Part shown: piece by piece, positions 15,801 to 23,078 of the stretch
Position numbering within the stretch: the stretch's first letter is position 1
Layout: the number at the start of each line of letters is the position of its first letter
DNA from: an uncultured Bacteroidia bacterium
GTDB lineage: Bacteria; Bacteroidota; Bacteroidia; Bacteroidales; Prolixibacteraceae
Length of the DNA: 33,346 nucleotides
Direction: 5' to 3'
NCBI GenBank assembly: GCA_903923905.1
Contig: CAIXZH010000013.1
Location: forward strand, 1-33,346
Made by a program: the position numbers and the translations under genes
The notes under the pieces: model-generated
Database searches by the model: none
What the model saw: only the letters and a program-made list of their open reading frames with translations
Told to the model about the DNA's origin: nothing

Positions 15801-16535
15801 AAGTTTATTGAAAACGGTTCGGTTATAATTGATCTGAGATTGAATTCGCAAACTGAAAAAAGTGTATTGATCGACTTTTCAGTAACTGATACTGGAATAG
15901 GAATCAATAATGAGGCATTGAAATCTATTTTTGATGCATTCACCCAGGCAAGTTCCGAAACATCCCGCAAATACGGAGGAACCGGACTTGGCCTTGCGAT
16001 AACGCAAAAACTCCTCGAATTGCACGGCAGTAAAATAGAAGTAGAGAGTGAAATCGGAAAAGGAACCCGTTTTTATTTTTCCATCAACTTTGCTGAAAAT
16101 TCTGCAATATCAACCAAATTGCCCAAAAGAGAATCATCCTATGACTTTACTCAATTCGATGGACAACAAGTTTTACTGGTTGAAGACAATAAGGTAAATA
16201 AAGTAATAGCTTACAAGTTTCTGACAAGTTGGAACCTGACAGTTGAAATCGCTGATAACGGACTGATTGCTATTGATAAAATCAAACATCAAACTTTTGA
16301 TCTTGTCCTGATGGATCTGCAAATGCCCGAGATGGATGGATACAAGGCGGCAGAAACCATTCGTCAATATGGGATTGAACCATTTACTTCCCTTCCGATA
16401 ATTGCATTGACGGCTTCATCCAAAGCTGAGGTATATGAAAATATCTTTCTTTCCGGAATCAACGATTTTATCTCAAAACCGTTCAATCCAATTGAACTGC
16501 ATGGAAAAATCAGAAAATACCTCGGATATAAATAG
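12867..16535 (+). CDS. hybrid two-component sensor kinase with periplasmic propellers and receiver domain
   Basis: The ATG at 12867 gives 1222 aa; a TTG at 12828 is the alternative. After a hydrophobic N-terminal anchor (SIFLFSLFTILFVFSC) come two-component-regulator propeller repeats (NGLIWVATDKGLFRFDG, GSVWIGSDNGLFL, EVLWMGTSFGLIKYEKG, NRIWVGTVSGLVV). A Y_Y_Y domain follows (about 650-745), then a membrane helix (WWQIMLYTLTLIVLFWFGI) and a coiled coil. HisKA has phospho-His859 (MTHELRTPMNAVIGF). HATPase boxes are NLLSNAIKF, DTGIGI and YGGTGLGLAI. The C-terminal receiver has Asp1150 (VLMDLQMPEMDGY) and Lys in ISKPF. It lacks the AraC output domain of classic Bacteroides HTCS proteins, so a separate DNA-binding partner is needed. 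Confidence 0.93.
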   Translation: MSEINFNIFSSFYCAERAKLSKSKILALCKSIFLFSLFTILFVFSCKLTLNGQPYQFIRYAEDEGLSNTLVKSVTTDKNGLIWVATDKGLFRFDGHNFTQVVDDLPSSYFKSICCRNNGDLIASTDLGVIRIQGDPQSWNVSIIKKGSVKETDSLLSYPKTIYEDHNNVLWLSDNHKIYCLKSKDFKSYSLGSKVSTNNYLRSFSFAEDGFGNLYSFSEPGYVFRYDQKNDKFIELELSQRLSNIHCVVNVDNETLLVSTHDGLFELQTDRQGFCKKMRLLNKEIEASYIIATSKGHFLAGTWANGLYEIKKTGFEYTFSQFTAFPEKSINHLCLANDGSVWIGSDNGLFLMRPNLFRAPYQQSISTYIQSLNEFSDGRICFTDGMKILAADPDPIGAPQIIKTVKTTVLQALPSSNGIWYSDVNARIWFENNRGEVIHNFKFNAYGGAVFHLMNDKSGNLWACQDANPSLICITSGYIVKQYGITDGITSRPLSTTIDNKGNIYVGGMSNNAFLFQFDAVNDRFTNLSKPLNFEGNIDINVNDMVSSKKEVLWMGTSFGLIKYEKGIFTRIKTGDMTADAVKAVAIDIYDNVWFGNSSGLHQLYDDELLSFDEKVGMLSKSIAYRCLHFDWKNRIWVGTVSGLVVSSPLLPPVKSTAPIILKLLIDNKYSITYKPAGTTINNKSFVTMVVGVPEYPSKYIRVEMLLQGRDTAWTPLNKSNEIILANLDLGKYTLLIRARQNGNFQFSKPLSWTFTVKSVWYFRWWQIMLYTLTLIVLFWFGIKWYTNKLKRNNEKLENTISERIHEISIHKEQIELQNLSIMHKNDELEKTNFELQAAKVKAEEAMEAKSAFLSVMTHELRTPMNAVIGFSHLLIQNNPRPDQLDDLKTLRFSAENLLALINNILDFNKIEANKISLEQIDFNLRNLIEEIISSMKIRGQHDSIELNFNYDERLPDNVIGDPLRLSQIINNLLSNAIKFIENGSVIIDLRLNSQTEKSVLIDFSVTDTGIGINNEALKSIFDAFTQASSETSRKYGGTGLGLAITQKLLELHGSKIEVESEIGKGTRFYFSINFAENSAISTKLPKRESSYDFTQFDGQQVLLVEDNKVNKVIAYKFLTSWNLTVEIADNGLIAIDKIKHQTFDLVLMDLQMPEMDGYKAAETIRQYGIEPFTSLPIIALTASSKAEVYENIFLSGINDFISKPFNPIELHGKIRKYLGYK

Positions 16536-16623
16536 AGTTTTGTGGTACGCGAATAGGTACCAGATCCTCCTACCACATCCATCCTTTTAAAGCTTGTCCT
16601 GCAGTTCCAATTAAATACGACTG

Positions 16624-16659
16624 CCTGACTCACAGTCAGGTTTTGCTGCTTCAGCAGCG
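16624..16659 (+). terminator. tandem hairpins, probable terminator of the hybrid kinase gene
   Basis: CCTGACT (16624-16630) pairs with AGTCAGG (16634-16640), followed by TTTT, then a second hairpin GCTGC-TTCA-GCAGC. They lie about 90 bp after the kinase stop and before the LytS-type gene. Confidence 0.5.
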
Positions 16660-16707
16660 AATTTGTATGGTTGACTAATTTTTAAACAACAAATTTCCAT
16701 TATTATA

Positions 16708-16715
16708 TACCTTTG
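16708..16715 (+). promoter_or_regulatory. -7 element of the LytS/LytTR operon, likely leaderless
   Basis: TACCTTTG is an exact TAnnTTTG match ending 5 bp before the ATG at 16721. A start site about 6-7 nt downstream of the element would place the mRNA 5' end at or next to the start codon. No TTG is found at a standard -33 spacing. Confidence 0.5.
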
Positions 16716-16720
16716 AATTT

Positions 16721-17767
16721 ATGGAAACGAATAACCCCGGGAAATATCTATGGACTTCATTCTTTTTGTCGCTGGCAATAGCCCTGACAATCCATTTTTC
16801 GCTTATTGTCGAAACACTTTTTAATGTTGGTTTGGGTCACCACGGGGAACAAATAACATTATCCTTCATCGCCTTCGATTTTTCTTCAACAGTTATCCTG
16901 GCTTTTCTGACATTTATCCTGAATTATCAATTCTTCAAACCGTTCAAAGCTCACTATAAACTTAATTTTACGAAGATTGCCGGTTCAATTGTCGTCACCT
17001 TTGTATTCGCATTTATATTGGCTCATTTATTTATCGTTGCCAAATACTTCTTTGATTTTCAGATTAATCAACACAGGCACGACGAAGGACTATTCTTCAG
17101 AAACTTTTATTGTTCGGCCATTGTCCTCGCATCCATCTTTGTTATTCGGCTGAATTACCAAAAAAAGAGTATTGAACTTGAGAATGAAAAACTGAGAAAT
17201 GAAAGTCTTCAGAGTCAGTTTGAATCGCTTAAGAATCAGGTGAGTCCTCACTTCCTGTTCAATTCGCTGACGGCCTTAAAAATACTCGTCGCAGAATCGC
17301 CTGAGCTGGCTAAACAATACATCACCCATCTTTCGATGGTGCTTCGTTATACGCTGCAAAGTAACCGGAAACAATTGGTCACTCTGGGCGAAGAAATGGA
17401 ATTTACACAATCTTATTTGTTCTTATTGAAAATGAGGTATGATACTAATTTGACCGTACAAACCTGGATCACCGATAAGTATTTGGATTACAGGCTTCCT
17501 CCGTTAACCGTACAGACTTTGGTCGAAAATGCGGTGAAACACAATGAGATAAGCAATCAATATCCGCTTCAGATCAATATACAAACCTTTGAAGATGACT
17601 ACCTTGGTGTAACGAATAAAATTCAGGAGAAACTCACACAGGACGATGGAACCGGAATCGGACTGTCCAATCTCTCTAAGCTCTTCCGTTTATTGGGGAA
17701 TTATGATATTCAGATATTTAAGAATAATCAGGAGTTCAAGGTAGTTGTTCCTTTATTTAAACCATAA
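16721..17767 (+). CDS. LytS-type sensor histidine kinase (His_kinase family)
   Basis: This 348-aa protein has four N-terminal membrane helices (FFLSLAIALTIHFSLIVETLF; ITLSFIAFDFSSTVILAFLTF; IAGSIVVTFVFAFILAHLF; FFRNFYCSAIVLASIFVIRL). A coiled coil follows, then the His_kinase dimerisation box with phospho-His177 (VSPHFLFNSLTALK). The ATPase region shows LPPLTVQTLVENAVKHN (N box) and DDGTGIGLSNLSKLF (G box). It would phosphorylate the LytTR regulator encoded 4 bp downstream. The signal is unknown; the membrane part has no extracytoplasmic domain of note. Confidence 0.93.
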   Translation: METNNPGKYLWTSFFLSLAIALTIHFSLIVETLFNVGLGHHGEQITLSFIAFDFSSTVILAFLTFILNYQFFKPFKAHYKLNFTKIAGSIVVTFVFAFILAHLFIVAKYFFDFQINQHRHDEGLFFRNFYCSAIVLASIFVIRLNYQKKSIELENEKLRNESLQSQFESLKNQVSPHFLFNSLTALKILVAESPELAKQYITHLSMVLRYTLQSNRKQLVTLGEEMEFTQSYLFLLKMRYDTNLTVQTWITDKYLDYRLPPLTVQTLVENAVKHNEISNQYPLQINIQTFEDDYLGVTNKIQEKLTQDDGTGIGLSNLSKLFRLLGNYDIQIFKNNQEFKVVVPLFKP

Positions 17768-17771
17768 CAGG

Positions 17772-18530
17772 ATGAAGTCCCTTTTAATTGAAGATGAAAT
17801 ACTGGCCGCGCGGCATCTGGTAAGCGTACTAAACGAGATTGGAAACATCGAGGTTATCGGTATTATTGATAGTATCAAATCTTCTGCTTTATGGTTTGAA
17901 ACTCATCCTCAGCCGGATCTGGTTTTTATGGATATCCACATTGCCGACGGATCGGCTTTCAGGATATTCGATCTCGTTAAGATCACCTGCCCCATCATTT
18001 TCACAACTGCCTATGATGAATATGCCATCAAGGCGTTCAAAGTGAACAGCATCGATTATTTGCTCAAACCAATCACCACTGAAGGTGTTCAAAAAGCACT
18101 TCTGAAACTTAAAACACTTTCCGGAGCCAATGAATTCCAGTCAGATATCAGGCAGTTAATCATTTCCCTCAAACAGGAAAAATCGTACAAAACCCATTTT
18201 CTGGTATCGGTGAAAGGGGGTAAAATGATGCCGTTGTTAGCCGGGGATATCGCCTGTATTTACATTGATTCAGGTACAGTGATCGCAAAGACGTTTGAGG
18301 ACAATTCCTTCAATCTCGATTTCACCCTCGATGAACTGACAGCAAAACTTAATCCGATTGATTTTTTCAGGGCAAACAGGCAATTCATCATCTCAAAAAA
18401 ATCGGTGAAAGATGTTGCATTTTGGTTTAATAACCGTTTGTCAATCAACTTAAAAGTCACTGTTCCTGAGAAAATCCTCATCAGCCGGACCCGTGTTTCT
18501 GAATTCAGGGAATGGTTTGACGGGAAATAG
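17772..18530 (+). CDS. LytTR-family response regulator
   Basis: The ATG at 17772, 4 bp after the kinase stop, gives 252 aa (MKSLLIEDEILAARHLVSVL). The receiver domain has acidic pocket ED, phospho-acceptor Asp54 (LVFMDIHIADGSA) and a conserved Lys (YLLKPI). The C-terminal LytTR DNA-binding domain spans about 145-245 (FLVSVKGGKMMPLLAGDIAC, FFRANRQFIISKKSVKDVAF, RVSEFREWF). It is co-transcribed with the kinase. The targets are unknown; the secreted esterase genes immediately downstream are candidates by position only. Confidence 0.94.
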   Translation: MKSLLIEDEILAARHLVSVLNEIGNIEVIGIIDSIKSSALWFETHPQPDLVFMDIHIADGSAFRIFDLVKITCPIIFTTAYDEYAIKAFKVNSIDYLLKPITTEGVQKALLKLKTLSGANEFQSDIRQLIISLKQEKSYKTHFLVSVKGGKMMPLLAGDIACIYIDSGTVIAKTFEDNSFNLDFTLDELTAKLNPIDFFRANRQFIISKKSVKDVAFWFNNRLSINLKVTVPEKILISRTRVSEFREWFDGK

Positions 18531-18666
18531 CCCTTTTAATGACAATCTCATTTACATTTTAACCCGGTTTAACCGCATCTCGCACCTGAATTTCTCTGCT
18601 TCATTCAGAATTCTGTTTGACTGAAAACATCTCCGGTATAAATTTGAATGATAAAGTTCAAAGATT

Positions 18667-19947
18667 ATGAAAAGAATACAATCTCTCAGAATAGGGTTAT
18701 CTATGTTTGCAATGGCTATGCTAAGTTCTTTGGCGACATACGGGAACTCACTCAATCCCACCAGTAAACATATAATAGACGTTATAGCGATCACCGAAGT
18801 GTTTGGGGATGGGCAAAAGGTCACGGCTGTAGCTGTTGAATTCGATAAAAAGATCAGCAATTCGGCTCTTTCCAATTCCAGCTTTTCGGTAATGGGCAGA
18901 ACCATCGCAAAAGTATATTCTAATTCCGTTTTGGTTAAGGGATCAGAAGGGGTTGATGGAAAGTATGTCATAATTGAGTTATCTGTGGCGGATAAGGAAG
19001 CTGCAGTTTTTTCCCAGCATGGCCCAAGATTTTCAACCGCATCAAAAAAGATTGCCGTAAAACAGCTTACTCCTGTTATTACTGTTGAGGGTGAAAAATA
19101 CACTCCGGATTCAAGTCCGTTAGAGAATGACCGGCAGATTAACCTGGTGGTGGATGACTTTCAGCAGCTTGAATACAATGACCCGCAAACAGGTAAAGTA
19201 TTGAAATATAATTTATTCATCCCTAAAAATTACGACAGCCGGAAAACATATCCAATGGTCCTTTTTATTCATGACGCCGGAGTTACCAGTGCCGAATCCC
19301 GGACAACTTTGATCCAGGGGCTAGGGGCCGTAATCTGGGCTACTCCTTCCGAACAGGCTAAACATGAATGTTTTGTACTTGCCCCCCAATACAATACTGT
19401 CATGGTGAATGATCAATCTGAAGCCTCAAATGACCTGGATATTGTGGTGAATCTGATAACTGATTTGGAAAGCCGGTATACGATCGATAAAAACAGGTTG
19501 TACACTACAGGACAATCGATGGGATGCATGTCCTCCATTGCTTTGAATATAAAATACCCCGATTTGTTTGCTGCATCGCTGCTTGTGGCAGGCCAATGGG
19601 ATCCTGCAAAGGTACCCGTGATGGCGAAAGATAATCTGTGGATCATTGTCTCTGAAGGTGATCTGAAGGCTTTTCCGGGAATGAATGCGATTACAGAGAC
19701 CCTTGAAAAAGCGGGAGCCAAAATCAGCAGGGCGACATGGAGCGGCCTCTGCACTCCGGCGGAATTTAAAACCGAAGTTGATAATATGGTGGCTGAAGGG
19801 AATAATGTGAAATATACCGTTTTAAGAAAGGGAACGGTCGTGCCGGAAGGGATGAGGGATGATGGCGGAAGCAATCATATTTGCACCTGGAGAATTGCCT
19901 ACACGATCGAAGGGGTAAGGGACTGGCTCTTTACCCAAAAAAGATAA
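18667..19947 (+). CDS. secreted esterase/peptidase-like alpha/beta hydrolase with N-terminal Ig-like domain
   Basis: This 426-aa protein has a signal peptide (MKRIQSLRIGLSMFAMAMLS SLATYGNS region). An Ig-like domain at about 38-125 (VIAITEVFGDGQKVTAVAVE) is the type that precedes many Bacteroidota esterases. The alpha/beta hydrolase part (about 155-425) resembles prolyl-oligopeptidase/PHB-depolymerase-type esterases: YPMVLFIHDAGV (oxyanion region), nucleophile Ser284 in YTTGQSMGCMS and a likely catalytic His404 in GGSNHICTW. The substrate is probably an ester in the periplasm or outside the cell; the exact compound is unknown. The PepSY membrane protein and the tannase-like gene follow on the same strand at short distances. 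Confidence 0.83.
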   Translation: MKRIQSLRIGLSMFAMAMLSSLATYGNSLNPTSKHIIDVIAITEVFGDGQKVTAVAVEFDKKISNSALSNSSFSVMGRTIAKVYSNSVLVKGSEGVDGKYVIIELSVADKEAAVFSQHGPRFSTASKKIAVKQLTPVITVEGEKYTPDSSPLENDRQINLVVDDFQQLEYNDPQTGKVLKYNLFIPKNYDSRKTYPMVLFIHDAGVTSAESRTTLIQGLGAVIWATPSEQAKHECFVLAPQYNTVMVNDQSEASNDLDIVVNLITDLESRYTIDKNRLYTTGQSMGCMSSIALNIKYPDLFAASLLVAGQWDPAKVPVMAKDNLWIIVSEGDLKAFPGMNAITETLEKAGAKISRATWSGLCTPAEFKTEVDNMVAEGNNVKYTVLRKGTVVPEGMRDDGGSNHICTWRIAYTIEGVRDWLFTQKR

Positions 19948-20007
19948 CAGGATGATTATATCCTTGAAAGACAGACATTAATTGCTAATTATAAATGGTT
20001 TATTCAG

Positions 20008-20529
20008 ATGGAGATTAAAGCGAAAAAATCGATCAATTATTATATCCGTGCTTTGCACCGCGATATTGGCTTCTTTTTGATTGGTCTAACGATTATTTAC
20101 AGTCTAAGCGGTATTCTGCTTATTTACAGGGATACCGGATTTCTCAAAAACGAAAGGCAAATCGAGAAAAAATTGTCCCCGGATATCGAGGTATCAGAGC
20201 TGGGCAGGATCGTGCACATCCGGAATCTGGAGGTATCCAGGACCGAAGGCAATGTGATCTATTTTCAAAATGGAAGCTACGATAAATCGTCGGGAATCGT
20301 GAAATATTCCGAAAAAGTTCTTCCGTCCTTTCTTGAAAAATTCAATAATTTGCACAAAAAATCAAGCAGGGATCTGACCTATTTATTTTCTACGATCTTC
20401 GCCATCTTATTACTTTTTCTGGCGGTTTCATCATTTTGGATGTATAAAAAAGAATCCAGAATGTTTCGCCGGGGGTTAGTCTTAGCCGGTTCGGGAATCG
20501 TTGTTACGTTAATTCTATTGTTTTTATAA
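20008..20529 (+). CDS. PepSY-associated membrane protein
   Basis: This 173-aa protein shows the PepSY_TM signature near its N terminus (YYIRALHRDIGFFLIGLTII, YSLSGILLIYRDTG). A periplasmic PepSY-like segment (about 45-110) and two further membrane helices follow (YLFSTIFAILLLFLAVSSFW; GLVLAGSGIVVTLILLFL). Larger relatives act with siderophore or metal reduction; short forms like this have no defined role. It lies 60 bp after the esterase gene and 22 bp before the tannase-like gene, so the three are likely one operon. Confidence 0.82.
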   Translation: MEIKAKKSINYYIRALHRDIGFFLIGLTIIYSLSGILLIYRDTGFLKNERQIEKKLSPDIEVSELGRIVHIRNLEVSRTEGNVIYFQNGSYDKSSGIVKYSEKVLPSFLEKFNNLHKKSSRDLTYLFSTIFAILLLFLAVSSFWMYKKESRMFRRGLVLAGSGIVVTLILLFL

Positions 20530-20551
20530 ACTAAATAAAAGGAAGAAAACG

Positions 20552-22153
20552 ATGTTTAAAAGAGTCATTGTTTCATTGGGATTTATGGTGGGGTGTTCCC
20601 TTGCGGGGAATACTTCAGTTGGACAGACCACTGATCCATTGCTGTTTCCAAAGGATAGCTTTAAATTGGAAACCAAAATAGTGAAGACATCTGCGGGTGA
20701 AAAGAAAGTAACCTTCCGCTCGTACCTGCACATCCCTTATGTGGCAAAGCCTGTGGATAAGGAGTATCAAAGTCTGAATGTCAGTGTGCCTGTGACGGTA
20801 GAAGGGGTAGCTGTTGATGCAACAAATGCACCTATTCTCTTTACGAATGGGATTGGAGGCTATATGTCAGCCAGTAATACCCGAAGCGGATTCGGGATGC
20901 CCCGGGGTGGAACACCGGGAACCCCACCAGGCGGCAAAATGAATGGCGGTCCGGAGGGTCCGAATGGCTTTGGCGGTCCGGGTAAGCCTCCCGAAGGAAT
21001 GCCTCCAATGCCGGCCGGAGGATTCGGCCCTGGCCCCAATGGGAATAGCAAAGTGAGCAGGAATGCAGACCTGGCCCTTGCAGCGGGATATGTTGTAGTG
21101 TCTCCAGGTTGCCGTGGTCGTGACAATCAGGCGGCCGACGGAACGTTCTACGGTAAAGCTCCTGCTGCTATTGTTGACCTGAAGGGCGCTGTCCGTTACA
21201 TACGTCACAATAAGGGGGTTATGCCGGGTAATGTCGACTGGATTTTTTCAACTGGGGTCAGCGCAGGAGGGGCACTCTCCGCACTTCTGGGTTCCTCCGG
21301 TAACAACCCACTTTATGACTCATACCTGGAGGAAATCGGTGCCGCGAAGGAAGCTGACAACATCTGTGGTTGTGCCTGCTTTTGCCCAATCACCGATCTG
21401 GAGCATGCCGACGGCGCCTATGAATGGATGTACAGAGAATCCCCGGCAAGATCCGGTCCTGTGGATCAGGAACTCTCAAAAAAGCTGAAAGCTGACTTCG
21501 CAAAATACCAGGCAGGACTAAATCTTCAGGGGAAAGGTGGTTTTGGAACCATCACTGCAGATAATTTCGACAAGTACCTTTTGCAATATTTTCTGTATCC
21601 GGCAGCCAATAAGTTTCTTAAAGATCTGACGGATGAAAAACGGAAGGCATACCTTGAAAAGAACAGTTGGATCATCTGGTCCGAAATAGGAGCTGCCTTT
21701 ACATTCACCGACTACGTAGCTCATGTAGGCCGGATGAAAAGCCTGCCTGCCTTTGACGATTTTAACATGAAACAGGGTGAACCAATTGAGTTTGGAAACA
21801 AAACCACCGACGCCAGGCACTTTACCAATTTCAGTTTGCAACAAACTACAGGTGACCCCGGTGCAGAGATTGAAAGTGACCTGAAAACGAAGGTCGATAT
21901 GATGAATGCCATGTTCTTTATCATCCATAATAACCAAGGTTGTGCGAACCATTGGTGGCTTCGCCAGGGTACTTCCGATAATCACACTTCGCAGACTGTC
22001 ATTGCCAATCTGGCCACAAGCCTTGAGAACCGGAATAAGGATGTGAATACCAAGCTTTACTGGGATGCAGGCCATGGTGCCGACGAGGATGCCGAAGATT
22101 TCATCTCCTGGATTGGCAATGTCACGGGGTTTGCCAGGGTGAAAAATCGATAA
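20552..22153 (+). CDS. secreted tannase-like (subtype B) esterase with Gly/Pro-rich insert
   Basis: This 533-aa protein has an AAGGAAG-type ribosome site and a signal peptide (about 1-25). The hydrolase resembles bacterial subtype B tannases: QSLNVSVPV, APAAIVDLKGAVRYIRHNKG, nucleophile Ser237 in STGVSAGGALSALLGSSGNN, and CPITDLEHADGAYEWMY. A probable Asp476 (GTSDNHTS) and His508 (AGHGADEDAEDF) complete the triad by family analogy. Such enzymes cleave galloyl or related aryl esters. Residues about 113-166 form a Gly/Pro-rich low-complexity insert (GMPRGGTPGTPPGG onward) inside the hydrolase domain, before AAGYVVVSPGCRGRDNQ. That stretch is also markedly GC-rich. The actual ester substrate is uncertain. 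Confidence 0.85.
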   Translation: MFKRVIVSLGFMVGCSLAGNTSVGQTTDPLLFPKDSFKLETKIVKTSAGEKKVTFRSYLHIPYVAKPVDKEYQSLNVSVPVTVEGVAVDATNAPILFTNGIGGYMSASNTRSGFGMPRGGTPGTPPGGKMNGGPEGPNGFGGPGKPPEGMPPMPAGGFGPGPNGNSKVSRNADLALAAGYVVVSPGCRGRDNQAADGTFYGKAPAAIVDLKGAVRYIRHNKGVMPGNVDWIFSTGVSAGGALSALLGSSGNNPLYDSYLEEIGAAKEADNICGCACFCPITDLEHADGAYEWMYRESPARSGPVDQELSKKLKADFAKYQAGLNLQGKGGFGTITADNFDKYLLQYFLYPAANKFLKDLTDEKRKAYLEKNSWIIWSEIGAAFTFTDYVAHVGRMKSLPAFDDFNMKQGEPIEFGNKTTDARHFTNFSLQQTTGDPGAEIESDLKTKVDMMNAMFFIIHNNQGCANHWWLRQGTSDNHTSQTVIANLATSLENRNKDVNTKLYWDAGHGADEDAEDFISWIGNVTGFARVKNR

Positions 22154-22229
22154 TCAAATAGTCCGGATTAATTCCAAAAGAATTGAGCTCGCTGCTTTAC
22201 GATCCTAAATTGCTTAACAGAGAATCTGG

Positions 22230-22280
22230 TTTGATTCTTTCAGGAGGAAGTTTCCTGAAAAAGAATCTTTTAGAATCAAA
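22230..22280. terminator. nested hairpin between convergent genes, probable bidirectional terminator
   Basis: Outer arms TTTGATTC (22230-22237) and GAATCAAA (22273-22280) enclose inner arms TTTCAGGA (22238-22245) and TCCTGAAA (22253-22260) with a 7-nt loop. The structure lies between the convergent tannase-like and 5-alpha-reductase genes. No long T run follows, so termination is inferred. Confidence 0.5.
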
Positions 22281-22309
22281 GCGGACTCATTTTCATTTAA
22301 ATTAATTAT

Positions 22310-23068
22310 CTACAGAATAAACGGAATAATTGCCTTCCTTTTCTCCGGATAACCGGCGAAATACTGGCGGTACCATTTGTGATGATCGATGGCCCGTGGC
22401 AGCAGATTTACGATGGTCCATATTGCGAAAGAGAAGGCTGCCAGGTTCCATGCCATCGTAGCAAAACCCACCCATTCTACGATTTCGCCTAAATAATTCG
22501 GACATGATACCCATTTAAACATCCCTTTTTGTGGAATCTGATAGCCATTGACTGAACTCTTCCGAAGGGCAATCAACAGATTGTCAGAGGAAAGATTGGT
22601 GAACATTCCGGTTGCAAACAGAAGAAAGCCAACCCTGAACCGCATAAAATCAGTTGTTGTAAAAACATTGAAATCGGCTGTGTTACCAAGGGCAATGCCA
22701 TTGAATGAGGCATTGATAAAATTGAAAATGATGGCGAACAGCGCGATGATAAGCGGCATTTTCTTCCCCTTTGTTTTAATCCTGAACGGGAAAACCAGGG
22801 TGCGGTTAAAATAATGGATAAACCATAATGCGAATAACAGGATGACCGGGGCATTGAAATTCCGGGAAACAATAAAATAGTAGCTTAAGATGATAAGCGA
22901 AGGCATTTCCATGATTATCCAGCCAATGCGGTTTGAAATTGAGGGTCCCCAACCGTTACGGAAATGCTTCCCATAGGGTTGCTTTACAAAAAACAGCACC
23001 GGAAATAAGAGAATTGCAAAGGCGATCCAGTAAAGAATCAGATGGTTAAAAGCTACGGGGCTGTTCAT
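22310..23068 (-). CDS. steroid 5-alpha-reductase family membrane protein
   Basis: At 252 aa it has the usual length of the SRD5A1/2-type family, with about six or seven membrane helices. Family signatures are clear in the C-terminal half: GMFKWVSCPNYLGEIVEWVG (NADPH/active-site region), the upstream NRTLVFPFRIK, and the ending HHKWYRQYFAGYPEKRKAII. These proteins reduce the delta-4 double bond of 3-oxo-steroids, or related enone/enoyl bonds, with NADPH at the membrane. It is the last gene of a tight three-gene operon with a 3-beta-HSD-like dehydrogenase (10-bp gap) and a START-domain protein. This context supports a sterol or polycyclic lipid substrate, though the exact one is unknown. Confidence 0.9.
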   Translation of the reverse strand: MNSPVAFNHLILYWIAFAILLFPVLFFVKQPYGKHFRNGWGPSISNRIGWIIMEMPSLIILSYYFIVSRNFNAPVILLFALWFIHYFNRTLVFPFRIKTKGKKMPLIIALFAIIFNFINASFNGIALGNTADFNVFTTTDFMRFRVGFLLFATGMFTNLSSDNLLIALRKSSVNGYQIPQKGMFKWVSCPNYLGEIVEWVGFATMAWNLAAFSFAIWTIVNLLPRAIDHHKWYRQYFAGYPEKRKAIIPFIL

Positions 23069-23078
23069 ATTCAGTTTT

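Noticed and set aside
20860-21208. Two long antisense frames rich in Gly/Pro opposite the tannase-like gene
   Set aside because: They mirror the GC-rich Gly/Pro insert of the real gene on the other strand.
18667-22153. Possibility that the esterase cluster is a SusCD-type polysaccharide utilisation locus
   Set aside because: No SusC-like TonB-dependent receptor, SusD-like lipoprotein or glycoside hydrolase is present in the window.
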